Shown here one piece after another: positions 42,683-51,137 of a DNA stretch of 64,000 bases. Source of the stretch: Chitinophaga sp. YR573 (lineage in GTDB: Bacteria > Bacteroidota > Bacteroidia > Chitinophagales > Chitinophagaceae). Each line of letters starts with the position of its first letter. Within the stretch, counting starts at the first letter, position 1. The DNA lies in the NCBI RefSeq assembly GCF_900110995.1, contig NZ_FOJF01000003.1, forward strand, positions 1,443,612 to 1,507,611, written 5' to 3'. The notes beneath the pieces are model-generated. The model did not search any database. It was not told the DNA's origin and was given only the letters and a program-made list of their open reading frames with translations. The position numbers were made by a program, and so were the translations under genes.

Positions 42683-43076
42683 CGATAAGATACCCATATC
42701 TAAGGAGCTGGACATGGTTGTTTTCAGAAACAGATTAAAGGAGCTTGCCGTTAAAATCGGAATGGGACTCGTTAATCAGACAAAACTGATCACCGCCGCC
42801 AGTGAGCTTTCCCGAAATATGCTGCGGTATGCAAACGGAGGTACTGTTCTAATGGAAATAATAAAAGGCCCCACTCAGAATGGTTTACGCATAACATTTT
42901 CGGATAAGGGACCAGGTATTGCAGACATTACGCAAGCCATGAGAGATGGTTTCTCAACCGGTAAAAGTCTGGGATTGGGCCTGCCGGGTGCCAAGAGACT
43001 GGTGAGCGATTTTGAAATTAAAAGTACTGTGGGAAAAGGCACCACGATTATAATCACCAAATGGAAGAATGGATAA
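42666..43076 (+). CDS. rsbT: RsbT-type switch kinase
   Basis: 136 aa from ATG 42666 (MIVLSSDKIPISKELDMVVF); an earlier in-frame ATG at 42606 lies well inside rsbS. GHKL-type ATPase: SELSRNMLRYANGGTV (N box), FSDKGPGIAD (G1), STGKSLGLGLPGAKRLV (G2 region). In B. subtilis RsbT phosphorylates RsbR and RsbS, then leaves the stressosome and activates the phosphatase RsbU. Here no separate RsbU is present; the next gene fuses a kinase-like domain to a PP2C phosphatase and may fill that part. Overlaps both neighbours by 16-17 nt. Confidence 0.92.
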   Translation: MIVLSSDKIPISKELDMVVFRNRLKELAVKIGMGLVNQTKLITAASELSRNMLRYANGGTVLMEIIKGPTQNGLRITFSDKGPGIADITQAMRDGFSTGKSLGLGLPGAKRLVSDFEIKSTVGKGTTIIITKWKNG

Positions 43077-44080
43077 GCGGAAGGCATGTTAGTTACTCTT
43101 TAGAAGACCGTAGTTACCTGTCTGTGTTGAAACGGGATGTACATCGCCTTGCCCTGCAAACAGGACTTGGCGAAAAGAGAATCGGTGAAATCGATATCGT
43201 GGTAGCTGAACTTGGCTCTAATATTCTTAAACATGGCGGCGGTGGCGAAGTGCTGGTTATGCTCACAGAACAACCTGTACCAGCCATTGAAATCATTGGC
43301 ATCGACAACGGCCTGGGTATTTCAGACCTGGGCCGGATGATGCAGGATGGTATCTCTACGACTAAAACACTCGGACAGGGACTGGGAGCCATGAAACGGT
43401 TATCAGATTTCCTCCAGGTATATTCTGTAAAGGGTTGGGGAACCATCATATTGTCCCGGTTTTATCTCAAACCAGCTCCTGCTTTATCCCCTAAACAGGT
43501 AGCAGAAATCAGGACCATACTAGTTCCCAAACCAGGGGAAAAAGTATGTGGTGATGGCTTTTATATCGGAGTAGACAGAACCGGTATCCGTGTGTTGCTC
43601 GGGGATGGTCTGGGACATGGCCTGGAGGCCCATAAAGCCATTCAGGAAGCCATCAGCTCATTCAGATTCTGTATGCTAAAGGAACTACCTGAGGTAATCA
43701 GGCAGATTCACCTCGATGCTAAAAAGACAAGAGGTCTGGTAGGCACTCTGGCAACGTTCAATTTTAAAGAAAAGAAATGGCGGCTTTGTGGAGTAGGGAA
43801 TATTCATACACGTACCTGGAATGCCATGCAAGCTAAAACATACCTGCCCTATAATGGGATAATCGGGCATAATCTGCCCCGTACTATTAATGAACAGGTA
43901 GGTGAAGAAGGTGCGGACCAATTATTGTTACTGTGTTCTGATGGGATCAAAACCCGCTGGGATATGAGTAAATACCCGGGCATTTTCAGGTACGATATGT
44001 CTATTCTGGCCAGTGCCATTTATAAAGACCATGCCCGTAAAACAGATGATATGTCAGTTGTAATAGTAAAAGTTAAATAA
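43061..44080 (+). CDS. RsbW/T-like ATPase fused to a SpoIIE/PP2C phosphatase (RsbX/RsbU-like)
   Basis: 339 aa. N-terminal GHKL ATPase (about 1-130): GEIDIVVAELGSNILKHGGG (N box), GIDNGLGISDL (G1), GQGLGAMKRL (G2). C-terminal SpoIIE/PP2C (about 145-339): LVPKPGEKVCGDGF, LLGDGLGHGLEAHKAIQEA (metal Asp), DQLLLLCSDGIKTRWD and KTDDMSVVIVKV. Such fusions occur in stressosome operons and are thought to act as the feedback phosphatase RsbX, which dephosphorylates RsbR and RsbS, or as the RsbU equivalent. Coupled to rsbT by 16-nt overlap and to the kinase gene by a 5-nt gap. Confidence 0.9.
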   Translation: MEEWISGRHVSYSLEDRSYLSVLKRDVHRLALQTGLGEKRIGEIDIVVAELGSNILKHGGGGEVLVMLTEQPVPAIEIIGIDNGLGISDLGRMMQDGISTTKTLGQGLGAMKRLSDFLQVYSVKGWGTIILSRFYLKPAPALSPKQVAEIRTILVPKPGEKVCGDGFYIGVDRTGIRVLLGDGLGHGLEAHKAIQEAISSFRFCMLKELPEVIRQIHLDAKKTRGLVGTLATFNFKEKKWRLCGVGNIHTRTWNAMQAKTYLPYNGIIGHNLPRTINEQVGEEGADQLLLLCSDGIKTRWDMSKYPGIFRYDMSILASAIYKDHARKTDDMSVVIVKVK

Positions 44081-44085
44081 GTGTA

Positions 44086-45708
44086 ATGCAGGAAATAACA
44101 CACATCTCCCTGGATACTGATATGGACCTGGTACTGGTTCATAAACGCACCATGAAACTGGGTGAACTTGCAGGGCTTTCTCTTGCATTACAAACTACTT
44201 TTGCAACAGCGGTTTCTGAAGTAGCCCGCAACGTTATTGAGTATGGTCACGACGCCAGCCTGATGTTAGGCATCATGGCAGACCTGAAAGAACCGGATAA
44301 ATTCCTGGTAGCTACAATAAAAGATCATAATAATAACCTTACAGACCGTATCAATGGAGGTCTTGTCTACGCCAGAAAACTAGTAGACAAATTCTCTATG
44401 ATAAGTACAGAAGCTGGTGTTGAGATCATTCTCCATTTTAAAATACCGGGATCACAAAAAATTATTTCCAGCAGGATAGAACAATGGATCATCAGCTTCA
44501 ATTTAGAACCACCAGTTTCTCCTTATGATGAGATAAAACGTAAGAATAAACAATTACAGGAACTGGCAGAGAAATTAAAAGAAAGTGAAACGCAGTATAA
44601 GGAACTGACGAACTCTCTGCCCATGATCATTTTCTCCATGCGTGAAGACGGAGAGTTGTTATATGCAAACAGCTGGCTGGAAGAATTTACAGGGGAAACA
44701 CTATTACAACTAAACGTAAATAAATGGGCCAACGTGATGACACCGGAAGATCTTGCTGCAAGGTGGGAACAATGGTATCACCATGTAGCAGAGAATAAAC
44801 CTCTCACACAGGAAATACGTTTAAAGAATGTATTGACAAATGAATATACCTGGCATCAGTTATCTGCTTTCCCTCTCTCCGATGAGAATGGAAAAACCCT
44901 GTACTGGACAGGGTTTATTGTAGATATCCACGCCCGTAAAGTGATGGAGCAAACCCTGAAAGATAACAGGGAATTACAGGAGATAAAGGTGCAGATGGAA
45001 GAAAAAGTGAGGGAATTAAAACGCAGTAACCTGGAGCTGGAACAGTTTGCGTATGCGGCTTCACATGATCTGCAGGAGCCATTGAGAAAGATCGTTTTTT
45101 ACAGTGATTATCTCTATAAAAATTACTCTGCACTGATTGATGAACGCGGACAGCTGTATTTCAATAATATGATGGGCGCCAGTCAGCGTATGATACAACT
45201 GATCCATGATCTGCTTAACTTTTCCAGGATATACCGCGATAATCTTTACCTGGAAAAAACAGACCTGAATGTGATTGCGGCAGAAGCAGTGAACGATCTG
45301 GAAATAGGTATTAATGCGAAACAGGCTGTGATAGAAATCGCACATCTTCCCGTGATGTTCATCTATCCTATCCAGATACGCCAGTTGTTTCAGAACCTCT
45401 TATCCAATGCAATAAAGTTCTCAGATGAAGAGCGTATACCACATATTAAAATATATGCACTGAACGGTGGGAAAGAGATACAATTGATTTTTGAAGATAA
45501 CGGGGTAGGCTTTCAAGAAAAACACCTGGATAAGATGTTCAGTCTTTTCCAGCGTTTACATTCCAGGGAGAAATATGAAGGCACGGGTATCGGGCTGGCC
45601 ATGTGTAAAAAAATAGCAGATCTCCATAACGGAACAATTACTGCTACAAGCGAACCAGGAACCGGAGCCAGATTTATAGTAACACTTCCAAAAGAAGTAG
45701 TCGTATAA
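44086..45708 (+). CDS. Hybrid anti-sigma-like/PAS histidine kinase of the stressosome operon
   Basis: 540 aa, no membrane segments. N-terminal GHKL-like domain (about 1-130; TTFATAVSEVARNVIEYG, an N box) whose G1 region is degenerate (TIKDHNNNLTDR instead of D.G.GI). A coiled-coil linker follows (about 145-170), then PAS (about 175-285; LPMIIFSMREDGELLYANSW), HisKA (FAYAASHDLQEPLRKIVFYS, phospho-His) and HATPase (NLLSNAIKFS, FEDNGVGF, GTGIGLAM). It probably receives a signal from the stressosome through its ATPase-like head and passes phosphate to the following response regulator. This differs from the sigma-B pathway, where the output is an anti-sigma/anti-anti-sigma switch. Confidence 0.9.
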   Translation: MQEITHISLDTDMDLVLVHKRTMKLGELAGLSLALQTTFATAVSEVARNVIEYGHDASLMLGIMADLKEPDKFLVATIKDHNNNLTDRINGGLVYARKLVDKFSMISTEAGVEIILHFKIPGSQKIISSRIEQWIISFNLEPPVSPYDEIKRKNKQLQELAEKLKESETQYKELTNSLPMIIFSMREDGELLYANSWLEEFTGETLLQLNVNKWANVMTPEDLAARWEQWYHHVAENKPLTQEIRLKNVLTNEYTWHQLSAFPLSDENGKTLYWTGFIVDIHARKVMEQTLKDNRELQEIKVQMEEKVRELKRSNLELEQFAYAASHDLQEPLRKIVFYSDYLYKNYSALIDERGQLYFNNMMGASQRMIQLIHDLLNFSRIYRDNLYLEKTDLNVIAAEAVNDLEIGINAKQAVIEIAHLPVMFIYPIQIRQLFQNLLSNAIKFSDEERIPHIKIYALNGGKEIQLIFEDNGVGFQEKHLDKMFSLFQRLHSREKYEGTGIGLAMCKKIADLHNGTITATSEPGTGARFIVTLPKEVVV

Positions 45709-45726
45709 TTATAATATTTATCAGAT

Positions 45727-46179
45727 ATGGAAAAGGTAGTGAAGATATTATTGGCTGATGATGATCTGGAAGATCGTTATATCATGCAGGATGCATTTAG
45801 CGCTATCAACTTAGCACATGTTCCCTTTTTAGTGGAAGATGGTGAAAAAGTGCTGGAATACCTGGCCCAAATGCATAGTGATGAGGGAATATTACCTTCG
45901 CTGGTAGTACTGGACCTGAATATGCCCCGCTTAAGCGGTACACAAACTTTAAGAGAATTAAAGAACATTGAACATTATAAAGATATCCCGGTGATTATCT
46001 TTTCATCATCTCTGAATGTAATAGAAATGCATGAATGCAGACAACTGGGCGCCCTTTCATACATGGTAAAACCATTTACTTATGAAGAATACCTGTTATC
46101 CGCACAGCACTTCTATGATTTCTGTTTATCAAAGCATTCATTCCCTGAATTTAACAGCCTGATAAATAATTTTAAATAG
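45727..46179 (+). CDS. Single-domain response regulator (Rcp1-like)
   Basis: 150 aa. Receiver domain only: LLADDDLEDRYIMQDAF (acidic pocket), phospho-Asp in LVVLDLNMPRLSGTQTL, VIIFSSSLN (Thr/Ser), and MVKPFTYEEYL (Lys). The C-terminal residues (SKHSFPEFNSL) make no output domain. Members of this family relay phosphate from kinases of the Cph1/PAS type. Last gene of the stressosome operon, 18 bp after the kinase stop; its 3' end overlaps the convergent tilS gene by 8 nt. The final target is unknown. Confidence 0.92.
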   Translation: MEKVVKILLADDDLEDRYIMQDAFSAINLAHVPFLVEDGEKVLEYLAQMHSDEGILPSLVVLDLNMPRLSGTQTLRELKNIEHYKDIPVIIFSSSLNVIEMHECRQLGALSYMVKPFTYEEYLLSAQHFYDFCLSKHSFPEFNSLINNFK

Positions 46180-47500
46180 CGCTCCATTCCAGCAGTAACA
46201 TATCCTTTGTAGACTCAGTAATCCTAAAACGGTCATCGATACGCATTCCTACTACCCACACTATCCGTTTGCCGGATTCAAGTACCCACATCTTTTCCTT
46301 CTGTAATAAAGATAGTTTCTGATCTATAAAGAACCTGCTCACCTTTTTCTTTTTACGCATTCCCAACGGATAGAAATAGTCTCCCTGTTTCCACCTTCTC
46401 AGTAACAAGGGATACTGCACAGCATGTCTATCCAGACAGGCAATATTGGCGGCTGTTGGAATAACCGTTTTACCTGCTTCTTTTATTTTAAGATGTCCGT
46501 CTGTAGTAACAATATGCGTGCGTTCCTTTTCAATGACGATAAGGGGCGCTTCCTGTTCTGCCAGCGTAGTAATGAGCAACCATTGTCTGTCGCGTATAAT
46601 ACGGTGGGTGGCTGTTTCTACCAGCCTTCCGGAAGTACTGTGTAACAGTTCCAGTACCTGTGGCAACTGTGCAGAGCTACATCCGAAATCGCGGAATATT
46701 TCCCAGGCAATGGTATGCAATGGTACTGTCTTTTGCAGACGCAGCACTGCTATCATCCAGGTATTCCCCTTTTGTGACAAGAGCCTTTTTTTATGACGGA
46801 TCACCGACTGGCTATACAGTTCTTCCGCTTCACGGAAACGTTCTATACCTGCAGCTATATTATTAACCACCCCGGGATAGGCTTCCTGTATAACAGGAAT
46901 GACCTGGTGCCGGAAGAAATTACGTGTGTATTTGATCGTTATATTGGAGCTGTCCTCTACATAGGAGATGTTATTCTCCGTTGCGTAAGTCAGCAATTCC
47001 TTTTTCTGTGTAAACAGCAACGGCCGCACCAGTGTAGTCTGCCTGGGCAGGATGCCATGTAAACCTGAAATGCCGGTACCCTTGCAGATATTCATCAATA
47101 CCGTTTCCACGTTATCCTGCATATGGTGTGCAGTAGCCGTATAAGCACATCCGGAGGCCTTGCGGGTAGTTTCCAGCCATTCGTAGCGTAATTCACGGGC
47201 TGCTACCTGTATGGACACACGTTTCTCTGTTGCGTAAGCGGCTGTATCAAAGCGGACACTGAAAAAGGGCACATCCAGTGTGGCTGCCAGCGTAGTCACG
47301 AATGCTTCATCCCGTACAGATTCATCCCCCCGCAACTGGAAATTACAGTGGGCAATGGCAAAGGGTAAGCCAGTCTGTTTAAAGAGGTGGGCCATTACCA
47401 CGGAATCCACACCGCCACTGGTGGCCAGTAATATCTTTTGATCATGGGAGAACAAATTCTCTTTCTGTATGTATGAGGTAAATCCTGTCAGTAAATCCAT
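46172..47500 (-). CDS. tilS: tRNA(Ile)-lysidine synthetase TilS
   Basis: 442 aa. ATP-pyrophosphatase P-loop LLATSGGVDSVVMAHLF (about 25-40), then AIAHCNFQLRGDESVRDEAF and TATAHHMQDNVETVLMNICK. Next comes the catalytic-region signature GLHGILPRQTTLVRPLL, followed by DSSNITIKYTRNFFRHQVIPV. The C-terminal substrate domain includes LRRWKQGDYFYPLGMRKKKKVSRFF. It converts C34 of the minor tRNA-Ile(CAU) to lysidine with ATP, and is essential in most bacteria. In a two-gene unit with the TPR gene, whose stop lies 9 bp upstream of the tilS start; overlaps the response regulator gene by 8 nt at the 3' end. Confidence 0.95.
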   Translation of the reverse strand: MDLLTGFTSYIQKENLFSHDQKILLATSGGVDSVVMAHLFKQTGLPFAIAHCNFQLRGDESVRDEAFVTTLAATLDVPFFSVRFDTAAYATEKRVSIQVAARELRYEWLETTRKASGCAYTATAHHMQDNVETVLMNICKGTGISGLHGILPRQTTLVRPLLFTQKKELLTYATENNISYVEDSSNITIKYTRNFFRHQVIPVIQEAYPGVVNNIAAGIERFREAEELYSQSVIRHKKRLLSQKGNTWMIAVLRLQKTVPLHTIAWEIFRDFGCSSAQLPQVLELLHSTSGRLVETATHRIIRDRQWLLITTLAEQEAPLIVIEKERTHIVTTDGHLKIKEAGKTVIPTAANIACLDRHAVQYPLLLRRWKQGDYFYPLGMRKKKKVSRFFIDQKLSLLQKEKMWVLESGKRIVWVVGMRIDDRFRITESTKDMLLLEWSAI

Positions 47501-47509
47501 TGTTGCTGA

Positions 47510-47818
47510 TTAAATAAGGTCATCGAGGGCCGTCTGTAATTCATTATAAGCATGTTTCTCACCAGCTGCTTTTGCCATTTCCATGCCTTTTTCATAGACA
47601 CTGATGGCTTGTGCAGTATCCCCTGCCCTTTCCAGCAGTTTGCCCAGCTGATAATAAGAGCCTACATATCCTGGTTCATGTGCCAGCAGCTCTTCAAATA
47701 ACTGACGAGCGTCATGATCATTGTTCAATTTAATGTATTCCAGCGCCAGTGCATGCTTCAGAAAGCTGTCCTCAGGGCTGTCTTTAAGAATTTCCTTTAT
47801 CCTGGCTATCCTATCCAT
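47510..47818 (-). CDS. Small TPR-repeat protein
   Basis: 102 aa made of about two and a half TPR motifs: EDSFLKHALALEYIKLNNDH, YVGSYYQLGKLLERAGDTAQ and AISVYEKGMEMAKAAGEKHA. No signal peptide, so cytoplasmic. TPRs mediate protein-protein contacts; the partner is unknown. Co-directional with tilS (9-bp gap). Divergent from etfB, with a 52-bp promoter region between. Confidence 0.88.
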   Translation of the reverse strand: MDRIARIKEILKDSPEDSFLKHALALEYIKLNNDHDARQLFEELLAHEPGYVGSYYQLGKLLERAGDTAQAISVYEKGMEMAKAAGEKHAYNELQTALDDLI

Positions 47819-47870
47819 TATTTAAATATATTTGCCCATTCCCGTTTTAAATAACTAAACAGTTTAGGCC

Positions 47871-48611
47871 ATGAAGATTTTAGTATGTATCAGTAAAACT
47901 CCGGACACAACTGCAAAAATAGCTTTCACAGACAACAACACGAAATTCAATGAGGCGGGTGTACAGTTCATCATTAACCCCTACGATGAATGGTATGCCC
48001 TGGTAAGGGCACTGGAGCTTAAAGAAACCCTTGGAGCCACGGTACATCTTATTACAGCAGGAGGTGCGGATACTGAACCCATTATCCGTAAAGCGCTTGC
48101 ATTGGGTGGAGATGAGGCCTTCCGTATCAATACGGATAGCCAGGACAGCTACTTTATCGCAGCACAGATAGCCGCTCACGCTCAGCAACAAAGCTACGAC
48201 CTGGTACTCACCGGTAAAGAAACCATCGACTATAACGGATCTGCCATTGGCGGTATGGTAGCAGAGCTGCTGGACCAGCCATTTATATCGATTGCAGCAA
48301 AGCTGGAACTGAATGGTACAGAAGCAACCGTCAACCGCGAAATAGAAGGTGGTGAAGAAATATTGAAGGTAACACTGCCGCTGGTGGTATCCTGCCAGAA
48401 AGGAATGGCAGAAGCCCGCATTCCCAATATGCGCGGTATCATGGCAGCACGTACTAAAACATTGACAGTAGTGGAACCTGTAGCCGCAGATACACTGACC
48501 GCCATTGCCAGCTTTGAATTACCAGCACCTAAAGCAGGTGTGAAAATGATCAGTGCTGATAATGTGGAAGAACTGGTAAAGTTACTACACGAAGAGGCGA
48601 AGGTGTTTTAA
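47871..48611 (+). CDS. etfB: Electron transfer flavoprotein beta subunit
   Basis: 246 aa. MKILVCISKTPDTTAKIAFT and INPYDEWYALVRALELKE at the N-terminus, VLTGKETIDYNGSAIGGMVA (AMP/FAD region), and KGMAEARIPNMRGIMAARTK, the conserved 'EtfB recognition loop' region. Lengths match EtfB (about 245-260). It forms a heterodimer with EtfA and passes electrons from acyl-CoA and other dehydrogenases to the respiratory chain. First gene of a two-gene operon with etfA (30-bp gap). Confidence 0.95.
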   Translation: MKILVCISKTPDTTAKIAFTDNNTKFNEAGVQFIINPYDEWYALVRALELKETLGATVHLITAGGADTEPIIRKALALGGDEAFRINTDSQDSYFIAAQIAAHAQQQSYDLVLTGKETIDYNGSAIGGMVAELLDQPFISIAAKLELNGTEATVNREIEGGEEILKVTLPLVVSCQKGMAEARIPNMRGIMAARTKTLTVVEPVAADTLTAIASFELPAPKAGVKMISADNVEELVKLLHEEAKVF

Positions 48612-48641
48612 ATTTCTAAGAACTTAAATATTACACTAAAC

Positions 48642-49610
48642 ATGTCAGTTTTAATATTTGCAGATCAGGCACAGGGTAAAATTAAGAAAGTAGCTTTTGA
48701 AGCGATACAATATGGTGCAAAAGTAGCCGCTCAAACCGGTACTACTGCCACTGCACTGGTACTTGGAGAGGTAGATGCCGCAGAATTGTCTGCACTGGGC
48801 AATTATGGTGTCACTAAAGTATTATATGCAGCCGATAGCCGCCTGAATGAAGTGGAAAGTGGGGTATATACAAAGATTATAGCCGCTGCAGCAGAGCAGG
48901 AAGGCGCAGATGTTATCGTATTCCCGCATAATTTCGACGGCAGGGCCGTTGCTCCCCGTGTAGCTGCCCGTTTAAAGGCCGGACTGGTATCCGGTGCTAT
49001 TTCACTACCGGATACTGCTAATGGCTTTGTGGTGAAGAAGAGTGTGTTCTCCGGTAAAGCATTCGCTAATATCAACATCACTGCGGCGAAAAAGGTAATC
49101 GCCGTAATGCCTAATACATTCCCGCTGGAGAAAACGGATGCCGCTGCAAGCGTTACACCTTTCTCTCCTGCTATTAATGATGCGGATTTCAAAGTAAAGG
49201 TGAGCAGTGTGCAGACCGTTAGCGGAGAAATTCCGTTGACAGAGGCAGAGATTGTGGTGAGTGGCGGCCGCGGCCTTAAGGGTCCGGAAAACTGGGGCCT
49301 GGTAGAGGACCTGGCCAAAGTGCTGGGTGCTGCTACAGCCTGTTCCCGCCCTGTGGCAGACTCCGGATGGCGTCCGCATCATGAGCACGTAGGGCAGACT
49401 GGCCTGACGGTACGTCCAAACTTATACATCGCTATTGGTATTTCAGGCGCAATACAGCATCTTGCGGGTGTAAACGGCAGTAAGGTGATTGTTGTTATCA
49501 ATAAAGATCCGGAAGCCCCATTCTTTAAAGCAGCAGATTATGGTATTGTGGGAGACGCTTTTGAAGTAGTTCCCAAACTGACTGCTGCCATAAAGCAACT
49601 CAAAAGCTAA
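48642..49610 (+). CDS. etfA: Electron transfer flavoprotein alpha subunit
   Basis: 322 aa. N-terminal half is an adenine-nucleotide-hydrolase-like fold. The C-terminal FAD domain has the EtfA signature: VVSGGRGLKGPENWGLVEDL, CSRPVADSGWRPHHEHVGQTG, LYIAIGISGAIQHLAGV and SKVIVVINKDPEAPFF, followed by DYGIVGDAFEVVPKLTAAI. Partner of etfB immediately upstream. Downstream (49614-49632) a short inverted repeat CAAAAGC/GCTTTTG precedes a weak T-run and may be the terminator. Confidence 0.95.
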   Translation: MSVLIFADQAQGKIKKVAFEAIQYGAKVAAQTGTTATALVLGEVDAAELSALGNYGVTKVLYAADSRLNEVESGVYTKIIAAAAEQEGADVIVFPHNFDGRAVAPRVAARLKAGLVSGAISLPDTANGFVVKKSVFSGKAFANINITAAKKVIAVMPNTFPLEKTDAAASVTPFSPAINDADFKVKVSSVQTVSGEIPLTEAEIVVSGGRGLKGPENWGLVEDLAKVLGAATACSRPVADSGWRPHHEHVGQTGLTVRPNLYIAIGISGAIQHLAGVNGSKVIVVINKDPEAPFFKAADYGIVGDAFEVVPKLTAAIKQLKS

Positions 49611-49720
49611 AGGCAAAAGCCTGCTGCTTTTGGTTTAAAGCATTAAGCTATTTTTAGATAAGGAATATTTTTTCTAACTTCACGTTCTTACAAAATATTC
49701 AGCGACAACGCAGGACAGAT

Positions 49721-50323
49721 ATGAGAAAAATAGAACTGGAAATAGTTGCTCTATCGCACAGCATTACGCAAACGCATTCTTACGCCGTGGTCTTAGGAGA
49801 GGTGAATGGATTACGGCGTTTGCCAATTGTTATTGGCGGATTTGAAGCGCAGGCTATTGCTGTAGCATTGGAGAAAATGCAACCCAGCCGCCCACTTACA
49901 CACGACCTGATGAAGAACTTCATGAACGCGTTCACCATTGAACTGCATGAAGTAGTCATCAGTAATCTGCAGGAGGGAATTTTTTATTCTAAATTGATTT
50001 GCTACAGTAACGAAGAAACTATAGAGATAGACTCGCGTACTTCCGATGCCCTGGCATTGGCAGTACGCTTTGGCTGTCCCATCTTCACATATGAAAATAT
50101 ACTGAACAGTGCCGGCATCCTGCTGGATGACCCTGCCGGTAAAAAAACAGGTGTGAAACCACTAACTCCTACCATTTCCGAGCATGAAAAAGGAGCTGAA
50201 GATGATTTGAAAGTACTGAACGTAGATGAATTGACCCAACTGCTGCAGGAAGTCCTGGAACAGGAAGATTATATTCGTGCTATTGCTATCCGCGATGAAA
50301 TCAACAGCCGGAAAAGCAGGTAA
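49721..50323 (+). CDS. Bifunctional nuclease family protein (DUF151) with UVR-like C-terminus
   Basis: 200 aa. The BFN/DUF151 domain occupies about 1-130: VVLGEVNGLRRLPIVIGGFE, MQPSRPLTHDLMKNFMNAF, SNLQEGIFYSKLICYS and IDSRTSDALALAVRFGCPIF. The last 50 residues (LNVDELTQLLQEVLEQEDYIRAIAIRDEINSR) are a UVR-motif-like helical hairpin. Members of the family have been reported as RNase/DNase or as regulators; the Bacteroidota group is uncharacterised as far as I know. Followed 5 bp later by ispE, so probably in one operon with it. Confidence 0.88.
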   Translation: MRKIELEIVALSHSITQTHSYAVVLGEVNGLRRLPIVIGGFEAQAIAVALEKMQPSRPLTHDLMKNFMNAFTIELHEVVISNLQEGIFYSKLICYSNEETIEIDSRTSDALALAVRFGCPIFTYENILNSAGILLDDPAGKKTGVKPLTPTISEHEKGAEDDLKVLNVDELTQLLQEVLEQEDYIRAIAIRDEINSRKSR

Positions 50324-50328
50324 CTCCC

Positions 50329-51135
50329 ATGATCGTTTTTCCCAATTGTAAAATAAACCTGGGCCTGCACGTCACACGCAAACGCCCTGATGGATTTCAT
50401 GACCTGGAAACCGTGTTTTACCCTTTACCACTAACAGATGCTCTGGAAGTGATTACACCGGGTACACTCACATTTACAGGTAGTGGAATTCCTGTGCCTG
50501 GGAATACTGAAGACAACCTTTGCCTGAAAGCCTGGCATTTATTAAAACAGGACTTCCCTCTTTTACCGGAAGTCAATATCCACCTGCATAAACATATTCC
50601 CATAGGAGCAGGACTGGGTGGTGGTTCTGCTGATGCCGCCTTTATCCTGCAACTGTTGAATAATCGTTTTGAACTCTCCTTAACAGAAGAGCAACTGATA
50701 ACCTACGCAGCTAAACTGGGGAGCGACTGTGCTTTCTTTATTCCTAATAAACCCTGTTATGCTACTGGTCGTGGAGAAATCCTGGAACCTATTCCTCTGA
50801 ATTTGGACAACTGGTCATTTGTATTGGTATATCCGGGGATTCATGTAAATACAGGATGGGCATTCGGTCGTATCACACCAAAAGTACCTGCACAATCATT
50901 ACGCGATAGTATACTGGCGCCTGTTGAAAGCTGGAAAACCCTTATCAGTAACGATTTTGAAGCACCTGTTTTCAGTGCGCATCCGGAATTGGCACAAATT
51001 AAGGATGAGTTATATGCCTATGGTGCCGTATATGCTACTATGAGCGGCAGCGGATCCGCGATGGTGGGTATTTTTCCTAAAAACAAAATAGCCGGTATTA
51101 CATTCAACACCGGCTACAAAGTATTTATTCTCTGA
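50329..51135 (+). CDS. ispE: 4-diphosphocytidyl-2-C-methyl-D-erythritol kinase
   Basis: 268 aa, GHMP kinase. Substrate motif MIVFPNCKINLGLHVTRKRP with DGFHDLETVFYPL, and the ATP-binding HIPIGAGLGGGSADAAFILQ (the P-x3-G-L-G-S-S type loop). The C-terminal motif MSGSGSAMVGIF completes the family pattern. It phosphorylates CDP-methylerythritol in the non-mevalonate (MEP) isoprenoid pathway. Downstream of the DUF151 gene; its stop is 2 bp from the convergent GH106-like gene stop. Confidence 0.95.
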   Translation: MIVFPNCKINLGLHVTRKRPDGFHDLETVFYPLPLTDALEVITPGTLTFTGSGIPVPGNTEDNLCLKAWHLLKQDFPLLPEVNIHLHKHIPIGAGLGGGSADAAFILQLLNNRFELSLTEEQLITYAAKLGSDCAFFIPNKPCYATGRGEILEPIPLNLDNWSFVLVYPGIHVNTGWAFGRITPKVPAQSLRDSILAPVESWKTLISNDFEAPVFSAHPELAQIKDELYAYGAVYATMSGSGSAMVGIFPKNKIAGITFNTGYKVFIL

Positions 51136-51137
51136 GT

